Of a stretch of 27,076 nt of DNA, positions 1 through 8,001 are shown one piece after another (the first letter of the stretch is position 1; each line of letters opens with the position of its first letter). Origin of the DNA: Clostridia bacterium (GTDB lineage: Bacteria; Bacillota; Clostridia; Oscillospirales; Acutalibacteraceae); contig CAAFXD010000152.1 in assembly GCA_900766945.1 (NCBI GenBank), forward strand, positions 1-27,076, read 5' to 3'. The notes beneath the pieces are model-generated. The model did not search any database and was not told the DNA's origin. It saw nothing but the letters and a program-made list of their open reading frames with translations. Both the position numbers and the translations under genes were made by a program.

Positions 1-85
1 AATTTTCAACGATTAAAATGTTCAAAACTCTGTTCATAATGTTAAAAACTTTGATTTTTGAACATTTTCGGCTCCGAAAAAGTCG

Positions 86-130
86 AAATCCTTGTAAAGC
101 TAACTGCTTTACAAGGATTTTTCTTTTTGA
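86..130 (+). terminator. Rho-independent terminator of a gene left of the window
   Basis: A perfect 15-bp stem (86-100 with 106-120) closes a 5-nt loop and is followed by a T-rich run (118-128). It most likely ends a plus-strand gene lying before base 1. On the minus strand the same stem is followed by CGACTTTTTCGG, so it may also stop transcripts leaving the fucosidase gene. Bases 1-85 contain no coding sequence that I recognise. Confidence 0.85.
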
Positions 131-141
131 CAAGCATATAC

Positions 142-155
142 CTTTACATGTAAAG
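142..155. repeat. 14-bp perfect palindrome CTTTACATGTAAAG
   Basis: CTTTACATGTAAAG equals its own reverse complement. It lies between the terminator at 86-130 and the 3' end of the fucosidase gene. Its half-site CTTTACA also occurs in the arm of the neighbouring terminator (GCTTTACAAGG). It resembles a dimeric regulator operator in symmetry only. No promoter is evident beside it and no regulator can be assigned. Confidence 0.4.
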
Positions 156-209
156 CGTTTTGCAAGTCAAGTTTCATTTTAAGATGTTTTTTGAATATAA
201 AATCGACGG

Positions 210-1649
210 TTATAAAATCGCGTCCCGTTTATATGCCGCCACATGCAATAAAGTTGCTTTGCCGCGGTGGGAACGGATACGAATACGGATTTTTCGCGTG
301 GTATACGCTTTTTTCAGTCGGCAAATTCGCTTATACCCAATGACGGTATATTTTCCGACGCATTTCCAACGGTTACTCCCCTTTTTCTGTATAAACAAAT
401 CAAATTCTTCAATCTGTTGACCTGTGGCAATGTTTTCCTGCAAAATAACGCTGTCAAAGCGTGTTTCCTGCCCAAAATCAACAATCAATTCCGGTTTTTC
501 ATCGTCCAAAGCCGCCTGCCAAAAGTTTTCATCGTCGGACAATGCAAAAGCGGCACGGTGTTCATTGTCTACCTCGCTTGTCGAGGAAGCGCGCGCTTTT
601 TCAAGAAGATTTTCGGGGAATTCGCGCTTTAACAGCCGCCCGAACGAGTCCAAAATCATGGCGTCCTCCGCATGGATTTTGCCCGTTTTGTCGGGTGGAA
701 TATTCAAAAGCAGCGAAGCGTTGCCGCCAACGGAACTCAAGTAAATTTTATAGAGTTTATCAATGGATTTGACCTTGCTGTCCTCATTTTCATGGTAAAA
801 CCAACCGGGGCGAATGGAAGTATCCACTTCCGCCGGATACCAAATCAAATCCGTTTCCCCTTTTATGGCTTTGCGCGAGCCCAAATCCAATGTCATAGCA
901 TTATGCTTTTTGGCAAAGTTCTTGTCGTCGGTTTTCTGCGATTTTTCCGCAATAAATTCATTGACGGAAAGCCAAGACGGCACTACGCTCCACTCTGACT
1001 TGCGGCAAACGCCCGCCTCATTGCCAATCCAGCGCACATCAGGCCCGCTGATACAGATTGCGGCATTGGGCTGTAATTCCCGCATCACAGCGTAAAAGCC
1101 CTGCCAATCATATTTCTGCACTTTCCCGTTTTTTCCTTCCCCGCAAGCGCCGTCTAACCAAACGCAAAACAGTTCGCCGTACTCCGTCAGTAATTCCCGC
1201 AGTTGATTTTTGTAATAGGTATTGTACGGCTCACCCTGCCCATAGGTTTGCTCGTGTCTGTCCCACGGGGAAAGATAAATACCGAATTTCAGTCCGTTAC
1301 GCTTGCAGGCATCTGCGACTTCCCGCACAACATCACCCTGCCCGTCACGAAACGGGCTGTTTTTTACGGAATACTCGGTATATTTGCTCGGCCAAAGACA
1401 AAAGCCATCGTGATGCTTACAGGTTAAAATCAACCCGCGCATACCTGCGGATTTTACAACCTTTGCCCATTGGTCAGCGTCAAAATCTGTGGGGTTAAAC
1501 AGTGACGGTGAAGCCGTACCGTCGCCCCATTCTTTGCCTGTAAAGGTATTCATTCCGAAATGGCAAAAGGCATAAAACTCCATTTTTTGCCACGCTAACT
1601 GCCGCGGTGAAGGCACAACCTTAGCCGCAAGCTGTACGCTTTGTTCCAT
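210..1649 (-). CDS. GH29 alpha-L-fucosidase, cytoplasmic
   Basis: This 479-residue protein hydrolyses terminal alpha-L-fucose from oligosaccharides by the retaining GH29 mechanism. The N-terminal two thirds form the (beta/alpha)8 domain. Visible family signatures are CHFGMNTFTGKEWG near residue 29, TCKHHDGFCLWPS near 76 and the nucleophile segment FCVWLDGACG, with Asp166 as the likely nucleophile. YPAEVDTSIRPGWFYHE near 271 may carry the acid/base Glu274, though this assignment varies between GH29 subfamilies. Residues from about 345 to the end look like a discoidin (F5/8 type C) beta-sandwich often appended to GH29 enzymes. There is no signal peptide, so it probably acts on imported fucosylated glycans such as milk or mucin fragments. 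The ATG is preceded by GAGGG at good spacing. It stands alone, divergent from the secreted hydrolase at 1836. Confidence 0.93.
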   Translation of the reverse strand: MEQSVQLAAKVVPSPRQLAWQKMEFYAFCHFGMNTFTGKEWGDGTASPSLFNPTDFDADQWAKVVKSAGMRGLILTCKHHDGFCLWPSKYTEYSVKNSPFRDGQGDVVREVADACKRNGLKFGIYLSPWDRHEQTYGQGEPYNTYYKNQLRELLTEYGELFCVWLDGACGEGKNGKVQKYDWQGFYAVMRELQPNAAICISGPDVRWIGNEAGVCRKSEWSVVPSWLSVNEFIAEKSQKTDDKNFAKKHNAMTLDLGSRKAIKGETDLIWYPAEVDTSIRPGWFYHENEDSKVKSIDKLYKIYLSSVGGNASLLLNIPPDKTGKIHAEDAMILDSFGRLLKREFPENLLEKARASSTSEVDNEHRAAFALSDDENFWQAALDDEKPELIVDFGQETRFDSVILQENIATGQQIEEFDLFIQKKGSNRWKCVGKYTVIGYKRICRLKKAYTTRKIRIRIRSHRGKATLLHVAAYKRDAIL

Positions 1650-1687
1650 AGATTTCCCTCATTTGTTAAAATGATATTCTTTTTTAT

Positions 1688-1716
1688 ATTATAGCATATT
1701 CTGTAATGAATTTCAA
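1688..1716 (-). promoter_or_regulatory. Sigma-A type promoter for the fucosidase gene
   Basis: On the minus strand TTGAAA (1716-1711) and TATAAT (1693-1688) are separated by exactly 17 bases. Transcription would start near 1681, giving a leader of about 30 nt before the GAGGG ribosome site and the ATG at 1649. This is a near-consensus vegetative promoter. Confidence 0.75.
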
Positions 1717-1743
1717 ATCAACAACCGCCTGCATCTTTGTAAA

Positions 1744-1772
1744 TTGACAGCGCGCACCTGATATGGTAATAT
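1744..1772 (+). promoter_or_regulatory. Probable sigma-A promoter for the secreted hydrolase
   Basis: A consensus TTGACA (1744-1749) is followed after 17 bases by TAATAT (1767-1772), a weaker -10 element. TATACT at 1773-1778 is an alternative -10, but its 23-base spacing is too long. The gene starts at 1836 behind GGGAGGG. Confidence 0.5.
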
Positions 1773-1835
1773 TATACTGTAATTTTAAAAATACATATGA
1801 ATTTTTATGTATTTTTAACAGGGAGGGCTTTGTAA

Positions 1836-3842
1836 ATGAAAAAAGTTGTTTCTGTCTTTTTAGTCGCCTTACTGATGGTATCCTTCATACCTTATTCCGC
1901 CTTTGCCGCGGAAAAGGACACAACCCCGTTCATTGTTTTGAAAGGATACAGCGGGCCGCGGTTGGACAATGCGGACACAGGCGAACAGGTTTGGGGATTG
2001 GACTTTTCCAAGGTAAAAGACCGTATTGTGGCGGCTCTGCCTGAAATTGCCGGGACTGCCGGTGCAACCTTTGCGGGAGATACCACACAGTTTGTGGATA
2101 TTCTCGGCGGAATTTTATTGGAAACCTTAGAGCCGATTGCCTGCAATCCTGACGGCACATCAAAATACAATGTCGTTCCGCATATTCAGTCTGCCGAGCA
2201 AGCGCGTGTTTCTACGCTTCGCGCAAACGGCGAGGAAGACCTGATTGCCGAAAAAGAGCTTGTCGCCATGGTGGAAGCCGAGCGCGGCGCGGACAATATT
2301 TTTATTTTCCATTTTGATTGGCGGAAAGGGCAAATTGCCTATGCAAAGGCAATCGACGAATTTATACAGGAAGTTAAAGCCTTAACAGGTGCGCAACAGG
2401 TCGATATTTTCGGGCTGAGCCACGGCGGGCAATGCGGCGCGTCCTACCTTTATTATTACGGCTGGAAAGGCGACGCACGCAAAGTGATTTTAGATGTTCC
2501 CGCTATCGGCGGTACAACCATGGTTGGTGACCCTTTGTACGGAAACCCGCTGCATTTGGATTATGCAACCATATTGGAATTTGTGGAGCTTGCCATGGGG
2601 ACGGAAGAAGAATTTGAATGGCTGATAAAATACATCGGCTATGAAAATTTGAATGCAGTGCTCACCGACCTTTGCGAGCGGTATATTGTTGATTTCATTA
2701 AATATATTCCGAGCATTTGGGATTTCTGCCCGCTTTCGGTCTATGAAGACGCCAAAGAAAAACGATTAGACCCGATAGAAAATGCCGAAATCATTGCGGC
2801 TTCGGATGCATTCCATTACACCGCGATGCAGCATATGTCGGAAGGACTGCGCCGTGCGCAAAACGCAGGTACAAACATTGCGATTATTACGAATTACGGG
2901 CACGAAAATGTGACGGGTAGCAATATCAATTCCGACTATATTATTGATACCGCTACCTCCTCCGGCGCAACCTGCGCACCGTTTGACAGCCGTTTCCCAT
3001 CAAGCTACACCGCACAAGAAACAAATTGCCAAAACAATAAGCATTTACACATTTCTCCCGAGCGCAATGTGGACGCGTCGACAGCGTATTTGCCGGATAA
3101 TACTTGGTTTGTCAACGGGCAGTTCCACGGTATGTATGTATTTGACCCGTACACGGTTGATTTTGTCAAAACTTTTTTCTTTGCGGATGCAATTCAAAAT
3201 GTTTTTTCTGACAGCAAGTTTCCGCAGTTTAATTCCGCGCAAAACCCCGTAGACAGCCTGTATATCCGCTTTGACGGCACAGCGCCGGGGTATCACAGCG
3301 CGGCAGACCAAAAACTGTTGGTGCGCAATCTGTCGGCGGAATATGACATAGCAATTCGTTATGTACAAGTAAACGGCGCGAATATAGAAATAAAGCCGAA
3401 TGCATTGACAAGGATTGCCGCAGGCGAAACAGGATACATTACCCTGCCCGCCCACGAAATCGCGGATTGCGATACGCCGTTTGATGTTACGGTAATTTAC
3501 ACGCTGTTTAACAATCAAACACAGTTAAAAAGTAAAACCTTTGCCTTTACACCGCTGTCAAACGCAGACGCTATAAAGTATTCGTATTTAATTACCGCCG
3601 CGGACTTTACCGAAAGCAAGGACTTAGGCAGAACGGAGCAAAACACCGAAAATACGAATACAACGAGCTCTGATACGGGAACAACTGCCGACGCGCAAAG
3701 CGGTACGCCGACTGCACAAGACAATATTCCGAAAACACAGGGACAGGCAAAAACCGTTCTCCCCTTTGCCCTGTTACCGATTGCCACCGCTGTGAGCGCG
3801 CTTTGTATCGGCATTCGCCGTAAACACGCTGAGGAATTTTAA
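1836..3842 (+). CDS. Secreted, C-terminally anchored alpha/beta-hydrolase (LCAT/PGAP1-like lipase or esterase)
   Basis: This 668-residue exported protein begins with a clear signal peptide: MKK, a hydrophobic core, then SAFAA with cleavage near residue 25. The fold is suggested by the nucleophile elbow IFGLSHGGQC with Ser195, in the style of lecithin:cholesterol acyltransferase and PGAP1-type hydrolases. The segment TWFVNGQFHGMY (from about residue 424) is a plausible site for the catalytic His. Residues from about 475 to 600 look like a beta-rich domain. A Thr/Asn/Ser-rich linker then leads to IPKTQ (residues 631-635), a transmembrane stretch and an RRKH tail. This has the order of a sortase sorting signal but lacks the motif's usual Gly. 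The substrate is unknown and may be a lipid or acyl ester. The ATG is set by GGGAGGG eight bases upstream. No partner gene is adjacent on the same strand. Confidence 0.75.
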   Translation: MKKVVSVFLVALLMVSFIPYSAFAAEKDTTPFIVLKGYSGPRLDNADTGEQVWGLDFSKVKDRIVAALPEIAGTAGATFAGDTTQFVDILGGILLETLEPIACNPDGTSKYNVVPHIQSAEQARVSTLRANGEEDLIAEKELVAMVEAERGADNIFIFHFDWRKGQIAYAKAIDEFIQEVKALTGAQQVDIFGLSHGGQCGASYLYYYGWKGDARKVILDVPAIGGTTMVGDPLYGNPLHLDYATILEFVELAMGTEEEFEWLIKYIGYENLNAVLTDLCERYIVDFIKYIPSIWDFCPLSVYEDAKEKRLDPIENAEIIAASDAFHYTAMQHMSEGLRRAQNAGTNIAIITNYGHENVTGSNINSDYIIDTATSSGATCAPFDSRFPSSYTAQETNCQNNKHLHISPERNVDASTAYLPDNTWFVNGQFHGMYVFDPYTVDFVKTFFFADAIQNVFSDSKFPQFNSAQNPVDSLYIRFDGTAPGYHSAADQKLLVRNLSAEYDIAIRYVQVNGANIEIKPNALTRIAAGETGYITLPAHEIADCDTPFDVTVIYTLFNNQTQLKSKTFAFTPLSNADAIKYSYLITAADFTESKDLGRTEQNTENTNTTSSDTGTTADAQSGTPTAQDNIPKTQGQAKTVLPFALLPIATAVSALCIGIRRKHAEEF

Positions 3843-3852
3843 AATAGAAAAC

Positions 3853-3890
3853 ACGGGAACAGTCTGTATTGACTGTTCCCGTATTGTTTT
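3853..3890. terminator. Bidirectional terminator between convergent genes
   Basis: A 12-bp perfect stem (3853-3864 with 3871-3882) with loop TGTATT is followed by ATTGTTTTTTG on the plus strand and by GTGTTTTC on the minus strand. It lies between the 3' ends of the secreted hydrolase (+) and the C39-like peptidase (-) and can serve both. Confidence 0.88.
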
Positions 3891-3898
3891 TTGTATAT

Positions 3899-4840
3899 TT
3901 ATTCTGCGGTTTTTAGAATAGCAACAGCCTGTGTGCCCATAGATTTAAAAATTTCTTCTGCTGTTTTCATTGGAAAAATGACGATAGTCTCTGCTGAAAG
4001 CGGGTCTGAAAAATAGTAATTCTCATCATCAAAACCGCAAAGCACCATACAGTGCTGGTTCACGGGATAGAGATAGGTTTCCGTTTTATCATACGACTGC
4101 CATTGATACGCTCTTTCAATCGGCGTCATATCCTGTGTCACCCAAACAGCTACGGGGATGTCCACCGCTACATATCTTACAGCTAATTCTTGCAGGCTTT
4201 TTCCCGTCAGATTAACTGCATAATACCCATTCGGCAAATAAGCATTTAGGGCATCTATAATCACCGGTGCAAAACAGCCCCACCCGCCTTTTTTACTACG
4301 CGGGTCACCGGCATAAGCTTTTGCTGGGTTCGGGCCGTATCGACAACCCCAACAGATTTTAACCTGCTCACAAGGCAAATACATGTCCACAAACGTTTCC
4401 GGGGAAACAGCAAACCCGTTGTATTGCAACAACATTGTTGCGCAAACCGCCTCACAGCCGTTCGGTAGAGCATTGCCTTGTTGTAAATGTGGAACAGAAA
4501 GCGTTTTACAGTGCAATGCTTTTTGAAACGCATCTATGTACTCCCGCAAAGATTCCTGCTCGCTTTCAAGATCAAAAAATTTGTCGACCATATTATCGTA
4601 TTGCACATAGATTTCTTCGGAATATACCATACTTGGAAATTCATTTTGAAATACTGCCGTTTCACTTTCCGTGCGGTTGTTTAAAATCCATGTGTCACTT
4701 AAAGTAATGTTTTTTGAAAACAAATTCACACGCCTCAACTGAAAAGAAAGCACGCAAACCGCAAAGACACACAAAAGCAAGCAGACCGATACCACACACA
4801 AAGCAACGCGAGTACGCCGCATTTTTCTTTTCTCTTTCAC
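3899..4840 (-). CDS. Membrane-anchored C39-like (papain-fold) cysteine peptidase
   Basis: With the GTG start at 4840 the protein has 313 residues. That start is chosen because AGGAGG lies 7 bases upstream; an ATG at 4882 has no such site. A basic start (KEKRKMRRTR) and one hydrophobic segment (about residues 12-33) predict a type II membrane protein with an extracellular domain. The C-terminal half fits the Peptidase_C39_2 group. It shows an oxyanion Gln (Q121 in PHLQQGN), the catalytic Cys129 in LPNGCEAVCATM, His263 in NQHCMVLCGFDD and Asp279 in FSDPL. The insert CEQVKICWGC plus a later WGC adds several Cys that could form disulfides. The family cleaves peptides, but the substrate here is unknown. 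It follows the flavoprotein module on the same strand with a possible terminator between, so it may be transcribed separately. Confidence 0.8.
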   Translation of the reverse strand: MKEKRKMRRTRVALCVVSVCLLLCVFAVCVLSFQLRRVNLFSKNITLSDTWILNNRTESETAVFQNEFPSMVYSEEIYVQYDNMVDKFFDLESEQESLREYIDAFQKALHCKTLSVPHLQQGNALPNGCEAVCATMLLQYNGFAVSPETFVDMYLPCEQVKICWGCRYGPNPAKAYAGDPRSKKGGWGCFAPVIIDALNAYLPNGYYAVNLTGKSLQELAVRYVAVDIPVAVWVTQDMTPIERAYQWQSYDKTETYLYPVNQHCMVLCGFDDENYYFSDPLSAETIVIFPMKTAEEIFKSMGTQAVAILKTAE

Positions 4841-4863
4841 AACACATCCTCCTAAACATACAA

Positions 4864-4929
4864 AACAGGGGAAGCCGCGCACCCAATATGTGCCGACTGC
4901 CCCCGTTTTTCACTTTATTTTCCCCTGTT
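4864..4929 (-). terminator. Long-loop inverted repeat after the flavoprotein module, possible terminator
   Basis: AACAGGGGAA (minus strand, 4929-4920, overlapping the stop codon of the upstream gene) pairs perfectly with TTCCCCTGTT (4873-4864), which runs into TTTTG. The loop is about 46 nt, longer than typical, and may fold internally (GGGGGCAGTCGG against GGGTGCGCGGC). It could terminate the oxidoreductase operon or act as a leader structure for the peptidase gene that starts at 4840. Confidence 0.45.
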
Positions 4930-5287
4930 ATACTTCGTTGGTTGCGACGATATCTGCACCGGTATTCAAAATATTTTTGAGTACCACATCCCCGATTTTG
5001 ACGGGCGCTTTCACCGTGACCTTGTTGATTTCGGTCATACAGTCAAACAGCAGTTCCTTCGGCACGGGAACGCTCGATTTCACGGGCACAACCGGCAGTC
5101 GCCCGCCCTCTACTTTGACAGTAGAAGTCAGCATCCGTTCGGGGTGCGTGCACTCCTGCCGCGCGTAGCTGTCGCCGCGCTTACAGGTGTTACCCGTTAC
5201 GGAAACCACCTGCCCGTTGTCGTCCAATTCCACGGTAATTGCGCAACCTATCGGGCAGGAAACGCAAATCAAATCTCTCTTTTCCAT
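4928..5287 (-). CDS. DUF1667 Fe-S protein of the GlpA-like oxidoreductase module
   Basis: This small 119-residue protein opens with MEKRDLICVSCPIGCAITVE and has TCKRGDSYARQEC about 25 residues later. That is the cysteine pattern of the DUF1667 family, which is expected to bind an iron-sulfur cluster. The C-terminal part (TVKVEGGRLPVVPVKS, then VPVPKEL) also matches the family. DUF1667 genes regularly sit third behind a GlpA-like flavoprotein and an FAD/NAD oxidoreductase, as here, so it is probably an electron-transfer subunit. The ATG at 5287 follows AAAGGAGG and lies 4 bases beyond the upstream stop. A longer frame back to 5344 overlaps the upstream gene and is rejected. Confidence 0.88.
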   Translation of the reverse strand: MEKRDLICVSCPIGCAITVELDDNGQVVSVTGNTCKRGDSYARQECTHPERMLTSTVKVEGGRLPVVPVKSSVPVPKELLFDCMTEINKVTVKAPVKIGDVVLKNILNTGADIVATNEV

Positions 5288-5291
5288 CGCG

Positions 5292-6548
5292 TTACGCCTC
5301 CTTTGTGCTGACAACCAGCGTGCTGTCGGCGGGTAATTTTGCAATAACTTCCGCCTTTAAGGTCACATATTCCATTTCGCCGGGCGTCATTTTGCGCTTT
5401 TTCTTAGAAAGCAAAACTTCGTCGCCGCAAGTAACGGTCAAGGTGACATTTTCAAGCACCCGACCGACGCGGAAATACAGTTTCACATCGTTATCTGTTG
5501 CGCGATTGATGTTTTGCGGCACAATATAGCGTACCCCGTTTTCGCCTTTGGTATGTACCACGCCGTCATCTTGCTTTTTGCCTTGAATGAATTTTGCCGC
5601 GCCTTTGCCCGCAAGCTTGCTTTCTTCCGTTACGAAGTCCACCAAATCATGCACCTGCAACACATTGCCGCAGGCAAACACACCCTTGTGTGAGGTTTCG
5701 CGGTATTCATCAACCACAGGACCGTTTGTCACGGTATCGAGCTGAATACCCGCATTTTTGGAAAGTTCATTTTCGGGAATCAAACCGACAGAAAGCATCA
5801 AGGTGTCACACGGAATATACTCCTCCGTGCCCGGAATGGGCTTCAAATGCTCGTCCACATTGGCGACGGTTACACCCTCCAAACGCTCTTTGCCGTGTGT
5901 TGCCACAACCGTGCAGGAAAGACGCAGCGGAATACCGAAATCCTCCAAGCACTGCACGATATTACGCGTCAAACCGCCCGAATACGGCATTAACTCGCAA
6001 ACGGCTTTTACCTTTGCGCCCTCTAAGGTCATACGGCGCGCCATAATCAAGCCAATGTCGCCCGAACCGAGGATTACCACCGTTTTCCCGGGCATATAGC
6101 CGTCCAAATTCACATATTTTTGCGCCGTGCCCGCCGTCATAATGCCCGATGCACGACTGCCCGCAATCGACAATGCCCCTCTCGGGCGCTCACGGCAACC
6201 CATGGCAAGTACAACCGCCTTTGCCTGAATGGTTAAAAGCCCGTCAAAGTTATTGACAGCCGTAACCACATTGTCTGCGGAAATATCCAAAACCATGGTG
6301 TCTACTTTGACATCAATATCGGTTTTATAAAGTTCCTCAATAAATCTGCCCGCATATTCGGGGCCGGACAGTTCCTCGCCGAAATAGTGGAGCCCGAAGC
6401 CTGTGTGAATACACTGCTCCAAAATACCGCCGAGCGTATCTGCGCGCTCTAAAACGATAATTTTTTCAATTCCTTCTTCGTGCGCCGCGAGCGCCGCCGC
6501 CATACCGGCAGGACCGCCGCCGACAACAACTAAATCATATTCGAGCAT
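5292..6548 (-). CDS. FAD-dependent pyridine nucleotide-disulfide oxidoreductase (second subunit of the GlpA-like module)
   Basis: The 418 residues begin with LVVVGGGPAGMAAALAAHE, an FAD-binding Rossmann motif, followed by LERADTLGGILEQCIHTGFG. A second nucleotide-binding motif, VVILGSGDIGLIMARR, near residue 160 should bind NAD(P)H. MLSVGLIPENEL and GVFACGNVLQVHDLVD near the end match the second FAD contact. The family moves electrons between NAD(P) and partner flavoproteins. The redox-active CxxC of true disulfide reductases is not visible. The C-terminal ~100 residues form a small beta-rich domain usual for this subgroup. It starts 10 bases after the upstream gene, with GAGGTG as the ribosome site, and the DUF1667 gene follows directly. 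In vivo substrate is not certain. Confidence 0.88.
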   Translation of the reverse strand: MLEYDLVVVGGGPAGMAAALAAHEEGIEKIIVLERADTLGGILEQCIHTGFGLHYFGEELSGPEYAGRFIEELYKTDIDVKVDTMVLDISADNVVTAVNNFDGLLTIQAKAVVLAMGCRERPRGALSIAGSRASGIMTAGTAQKYVNLDGYMPGKTVVILGSGDIGLIMARRMTLEGAKVKAVCELMPYSGGLTRNIVQCLEDFGIPLRLSCTVVATHGKERLEGVTVANVDEHLKPIPGTEEYIPCDTLMLSVGLIPENELSKNAGIQLDTVTNGPVVDEYRETSHKGVFACGNVLQVHDLVDFVTEESKLAGKGAAKFIQGKKQDDGVVHTKGENGVRYIVPQNINRATDNDVKLYFRVGRVLENVTLTVTCGDEVLLSKKKRKMTPGEMEYVTLKAEVIAKLPADSTLVVSTKEA

Positions 6549-6558
6549 CTTTCACACC

Positions 6559-7989
6559 TCACTTCGTTTTCTCAAACAGAATTTTTGAATTACCGCCGAA
6601 TTTCGTAATTTCGTTCATCGGCACATTTAATTCACGGGACAAAATTTCAACAACCTTTGAGCCACAAAAACCGCCTTGGCATCTGCCCATACCTGCGCGC
6701 GTACGGCGTTTTACACCGTCTACATCGCGTGCACCCGCAGGCGCGTGAATCGCATCGAGGATTTCGCCCTCAGTAATCGTTTCACAGCGGCAAATAATTC
6801 TGCCGTAGGCTTTATTCTTGGCGATGAGGGCTTCGCGCTCGGATTTTGTCATATGACGGAACCGTACAGGCGCTTTTCTCGTCAGCACATAATCTTTCTT
6901 TTCTTGCAAATTCGCTTTTTCTTGGAGCAATCCCGCGACCATTTCCGCAATCGCAGGTGCCGCCGAAAGACCGGGCGATTCAATGCCCGCCACGTTTAAG
7001 AAACAGTCATTTTTCGCAGAGAATCCGATAATAAAGTCATCGGTTACGGGGTGCGCGCGCATACCCGCAAAAGAGGTAATCGCGCCGCGGATGTTTAACG
7101 TAGGCACGCTCTTTTTCGCTTTTTCGACAATAAAATCCAAGCCTTCGGGTGTCGTATCCACATCTTCCTTATCGTCCACATCCAAAGCAGAAGGCCCGAC
7201 AAGCAAGTTCCCGTCAACCGTCGGCGTGACAAGAACGCCCTTACCCATTTTATTGGGGCATTGGAAAATCGTGTGGTCTGCCATATACCCAAAAGACTTA
7301 TCCAAAAGATAATATTCACCCTTGCGCGCGACCAACGAAATGCTGTCGTCACCAATCATACGGGCAATATCGTCCGAATGAATCCCCGCCGCATTCACAA
7401 CATATTTTGCAGTCATTTCGCCTTGCGTCGTTGCAAGCACAAACCCGTCCACAGTGGCTTCAATCGCTTCCACTGCGCAGTTGCGGATAAATTCCACACC
7501 GTTTGTCACAGCAACCTCTGTTGCCGCAATCGTTAATTCATACGGGCAAACAATGCCTGCCGTTTCAGAAAGCAATGCACCGACCACTTCGTCGCTGACA
7601 TGCGGCTCTAACGCTTTCACCTGCGCTTTGTCAAGCACGGACAGTTTCGGCACGCCGTTTTTCACGCCGCGTTCATACAGTGTGTGCACATGCTCCATTT
7701 CCTCTTCGGAAAAAGCCAACACAAGCGAGCCGTTGTTGCGATACGGCACCGCCATATCCGCGCAAATTTTCGGCATCAATTCCGTACCGCGCACATTGAG
7801 TTTGGCTTTGAGCGTGCCGTTTGCCGCGTCAAAGCCGCCGTGCACAATCGCGCTGTTTGCTTTCGTCGTGCCCATGGCAACATCGTTGCATTTTTCCAAC
7901 AGAGCCACACGAATGTCGTACTTCGACAGTTCGCGGGAAATCAATGCACCGACAACGCCTGCGCCGACAACCGCAACATCGTATTTCAT
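6559..7989 (-). CDS. GlpA-like FAD-dependent dehydrogenase with C-terminal BFD-type [2Fe-2S] domain
   Basis: This 476-residue protein combines a DAO-family FAD domain with a C-terminal Fer2_BFD domain. The FAD domain shows VAVVGAGVVGALISREL at the N-terminus, then ANSAIVHGGFDA and NAAGIHSDDIAR. The BFD domain shows ICRCETITEGEI and GMGRCQGGFCGSKVVEI, which provide four Cys. Such proteins are usually annotated as anaerobic glycerol-3-phosphate dehydrogenase or as 2-hydroxyacid (L-2-hydroxyglutarate-type) oxidoreductases; the sequence alone does not settle the substrate. The next two genes (oxidoreductase, DUF1667) complete a module widespread in Firmicutes and Thermotogae. There is no glycerol kinase or facilitator gene here. 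It begins 12 bases after the short DHHW-like gene, behind GGGGTGAT, which suggests cotranscription with the acyltransferase genes upstream. Confidence 0.85.
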   Translation of the reverse strand: MKYDVAVVGAGVVGALISRELSKYDIRVALLEKCNDVAMGTTKANSAIVHGGFDAANGTLKAKLNVRGTELMPKICADMAVPYRNNGSLVLAFSEEEMEHVHTLYERGVKNGVPKLSVLDKAQVKALEPHVSDEVVGALLSETAGIVCPYELTIAATEVAVTNGVEFIRNCAVEAIEATVDGFVLATTQGEMTAKYVVNAAGIHSDDIARMIGDDSISLVARKGEYYLLDKSFGYMADHTIFQCPNKMGKGVLVTPTVDGNLLVGPSALDVDDKEDVDTTPEGLDFIVEKAKKSVPTLNIRGAITSFAGMRAHPVTDDFIIGFSAKNDCFLNVAGIESPGLSAAPAIAEMVAGLLQEKANLQEKKDYVLTRKAPVRFRHMTKSEREALIAKNKAYGRIICRCETITEGEILDAIHAPAGARDVDGVKRRTRAGMGRCQGGFCGSKVVEILSRELNVPMNEITKFGGNSKILFEKTK

Positions 7990-8001
7990 AGTATCACCCC
8001 A

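Noticed and set aside
1763..2044. A plus-strand frame of 93 codons overlapping the start of the secreted hydrolase
   Set aside because: It is out of frame with the hydrolase, has no recognisable domain, and contains the promoter and ribosome site of the real gene.
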